In this document: positions 5,551 through 7,132 of the stretch, piece after piece
Numbering within the stretch: position 1 is the stretch's first letter
How the letters are laid out: each line of letters opens with the position of its first letter
Origin: Desulfonema limicola
GTDB lineage: Bacteria > Desulfobacterota > Desulfobacteria > Desulfobacterales > DYRC01
Reading direction: 5' to 3'
Assembly: GCA_020718925.1 (NCBI GenBank)
Contig: DYRC01000214.1
Coordinates: forward strand, 1 to 7,132
DNA: 7,132 bases
Translations under genes and position numbers: made by a program
The notes under the pieces: generated by a model
What the model saw: only the letters and a program-made list of their open reading frames with translations
Told to the model about the DNA's origin: nothing
The model's database searches: none

Positions 5551-7107
5551 ATGACGTACAAGATAAAATCCAAAGAAATATCCGGGAAATCTCAAATCAT
5601 TACGATTGATCGTTGTCCTCAGGAATGCCCGATTTGTTATACCAGCCTTAACTTCAAGCTGATTGCGGCAGCATACCATTTTAACCGAAGTCCTCGGGCG
5701 CAGGTGGTGTTCCGGTGCATGAAATCAACGTGCAGCGAACTGTTTATTGCCACTTATCGGAAGATCGACAGCGGAATGTTTGTGTTGAGCGATGTCGCGC
5801 CTATGTCGCCAAAACCTCAGAAACATTCGGCTCTGATTCGGAAAATTTCGCCGACATTTGACGATATATATCGTCAGGCTTCGGCAGCAGAAGCAACGAA
5901 TCTTCATCAGTTGGCAGGCATAGGACTTTATAAATCACTGGATTTTCTGATTCGGGATTTTCTGCTGTCTGAAAACTCTGAACAGCAGCAAATACATACC
6001 ATTCCGCTGACCGAGTGCATCGAATCATTTATTGATGATCCCAAAATCAGAAGTTGTGCCAGACATGCCAGATGGTTTTCTGATAAAAATTCGTTTCATC
6101 AGATGCTGTGGGATGGAAAAGATATTGACAATATCAAACTTCTGATACGCCTGACCATCAATTGGATTGAAAGTTCCGTGCTTGCCAAACAATTTGCGGA
6201 CACTGCCGAGGATTTTAAAATTAATCAGCCGCCCCCCCCGCCTGTCAAAAAAGTGCCGGGATTGACGATTCAGCAGCCGGAAGAAGAAGAGGATGAGGAT
6301 GAGAATAGCCGGGAAGTGGAAGACCTCAAAGAGGTGGAAGTCTCTGATATAGAGGGAACGGATATTGTCAGCTTACTGAGCAAATTTTCGATTTCACATT
6401 CATTAGACGCTAATGATATTCGCGATCTGATTTCTTTTCTTGATTTGAGGAAATACGCAAAGGGCGAGTATATTGTCAAGAAAGGGGATCAGGGCAGAAA
6501 TCTGTATATCATTTTATCCGGAAAAGCAGAGGTCATCGGAGAAGACGGGCTTCACATAGCCGTACTGGAAAGAGGAGAAATCATGGGCGAGATGAGCCTG
6601 ATCAGCGGCAATCCGATAACCGCTACGGTTCGGGTGATAGAACCCGCAGAAATGTTATGCTTAAACGCCAAAGATTTCGGACACGTCTTAAACCGCTTTC
6701 CGTCTGTACAGATGTTTTTTGCAAAGCTTCTGGCAGACCGATTAATGAAAACCAATAAAGCCAGATCCGAAGAATTTGCCTCCGGCATGGCGGGGAAATT
6801 GGCTGAAATGCAGCCTTCCGAGTTATTTCAGGTGTTTAATATCAATCAGAAAACCGGCATTCTCAGCCTGAACCTGATTGGGGGACGTGCGGAAATCGCA
6901 TTCAGAGACGGACAGATGGTCCGGGTCAGATTCGGGGAAAAAGAAGGCGTTGATGCCTTTTTCGAGCTGTTGAAAGAAAAAGAGGGGCGTTTCAAATTTT
7001 TGCCGGAACTTTCTCCCGAAGATATGAAACTCCCCAAAATGGGAGATTTTATGTGGCTTCTGATGGAAGGAATGCGGAAAATGGATGAAGAAGTCCGCAG
7101 GGACTAG
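5551..7107 (+). CDS. DUF4145 - cyclic-nucleotide-binding - DUF4388/PATAN fusion protein
   Basis: Cytoplasmic signalling protein, 518 residues, three modules. (1) Residues 1-215: a Cys cluster (C22, C26-x2-C29, C56-x4-C61) that could bind zinc, then a helical DUF4145-like part starting at ISPTFDDIYRQASAAE and ending DIDNIKLLIRLTINWIES. (2) A disordered linker (about 222-265) with five prolines, then EEEEDEDE. (3) A cNMP-binding beta-roll (about 295-395): YIVKKGDQGRNLYIILSGKAEV, then phosphate cassette GEMSLISGNPITATVR (346-361). (4) A DUF4388/PATAN domain (about 408-485): LAEMQPSELFQVFNINQKTGILSL, FRDGQMVRVRFGEKEGVDAFFELL, GRFKFLP. There is no DNA-binding helix-turn-helix or catalytic output domain, so it probably acts through protein contacts or through the DUF4145 part. 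The cassette has Ile356 where cAMP-binding proteins carry the phosphate-contacting Arg, so the ligand is doubtful. A C8 tract lies in the linker. Confidence 0.92.
   Translation: MTYKIKSKEISGKSQIITIDRCPQECPICYTSLNFKLIAAAYHFNRSPRAQVVFRCMKSTCSELFIATYRKIDSGMFVLSDVAPMSPKPQKHSALIRKISPTFDDIYRQASAAEATNLHQLAGIGLYKSLDFLIRDFLLSENSEQQQIHTIPLTECIESFIDDPKIRSCARHARWFSDKNSFHQMLWDGKDIDNIKLLIRLTINWIESSVLAKQFADTAEDFKINQPPPPPVKKVPGLTIQQPEEEEDEDENSREVEDLKEVEVSDIEGTDIVSLLSKFSISHSLDANDIRDLISFLDLRKYAKGEYIVKKGDQGRNLYIILSGKAEVIGEDGLHIAVLERGEIMGEMSLISGNPITATVRVIEPAEMLCLNAKDFGHVLNRFPSVQMFFAKLLADRLMKTNKARSEEFASGMAGKLAEMQPSELFQVFNINQKTGILSLNLIGGRAEIAFRDGQMVRVRFGEKEGVDAFFELLKEKEGRFKFLPELSPEDMKLPKMGDFMWLLMEGMRKMDEEVRRD
6232..6239 (+). 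repeat. C8 homopolymer in the inter-domain linker
   Basis: Eight consecutive C residues encode part of the five-proline linker between the DUF4145 half and the cNMP/PATAN half. Read by hand, gain of one C leads to a TGA at 6294-6296 and loss of one C to a TGA at 6263-6265. Either slip would therefore leave only the N-terminal half. Confidence 0.9.
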
Positions 7108-7132
7108 TACTCAGTTAATTTAAATCTGAATA

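Noticed and set aside
5551..7107. CRP/FNR-type transcription regulator
   Set aside because: The cNMP domain is followed by a PATAN-type domain with no helix-turn-helix, so DNA binding in the CRP manner is not supported.

Overview
The window reads as a chromosomal segment of a Gram-negative bacterium, most likely a deltaproteobacterium/Desulfobacterota-type anaerobe. This is an inference from moderate G+C, a Liv-type ABC uptake system, a putative lipoprotein, and a DUF4145/cyclic-nucleotide-binding/DUF4388 (PATAN) signalling protein of a kind common in that group. No rRNA, tRNA, CRISPR array or transposase is visible.

Layout: two divergent gene blocks leave a 203-base regulatory region (2830-3032). 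Leftward (minus strand) run livK (periplasmic binding protein, GTG start), livH (inner-membrane permease), then a tightly coupled pair: a UPF0332-type HEPN protein and an 87-residue acidic partner overlapping it by ATGA. LivM and the ATPases LivG/LivF, which normally follow livH, are not in the window. The HEPN pair occupies that position, and its G+C is about 39% by hand count, against about 58% in sampled parts of livH. This suggests a cassette acquired behind livH. The last 119 bases on that side hold no gene, only an imperfect long-loop inverted repeat.

Rightward (plus strand) run an unrecognised two-transmembrane protein with a cytoplasmic beta-rich tail, pcm (protein-L-isoaspartate O-methyltransferase), an ABHD6-like alpha/beta hydrolase with a putative lipoprotein signal that overlaps the end of pcm, and a 518-residue three-domain protein. 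That protein combines an N-terminal Cys-cluster plus DUF4145, a Pro/acidic linker containing a C8 tract, a cNMP-binding domain lacking the usual phosphate-binding Arg, and a C-terminal DUF4388/PATAN domain. It has its own strong ribosome site and a plausible promoter.

The livKH genes serve amino-acid (or related small amide) uptake. pcm repairs aged proteins, and the hydrolase probably acts on lipid esters at the envelope. The best candidates for undescribed biology are the HEPN pair, the two-TM protein and the DUF4145-cNMP-PATAN fusion. DUF4145 is, to my knowledge, itself placed in the HEPN superfamily, so HEPN-type folds may occur at both ends of the window. I see no evidence that they work together.
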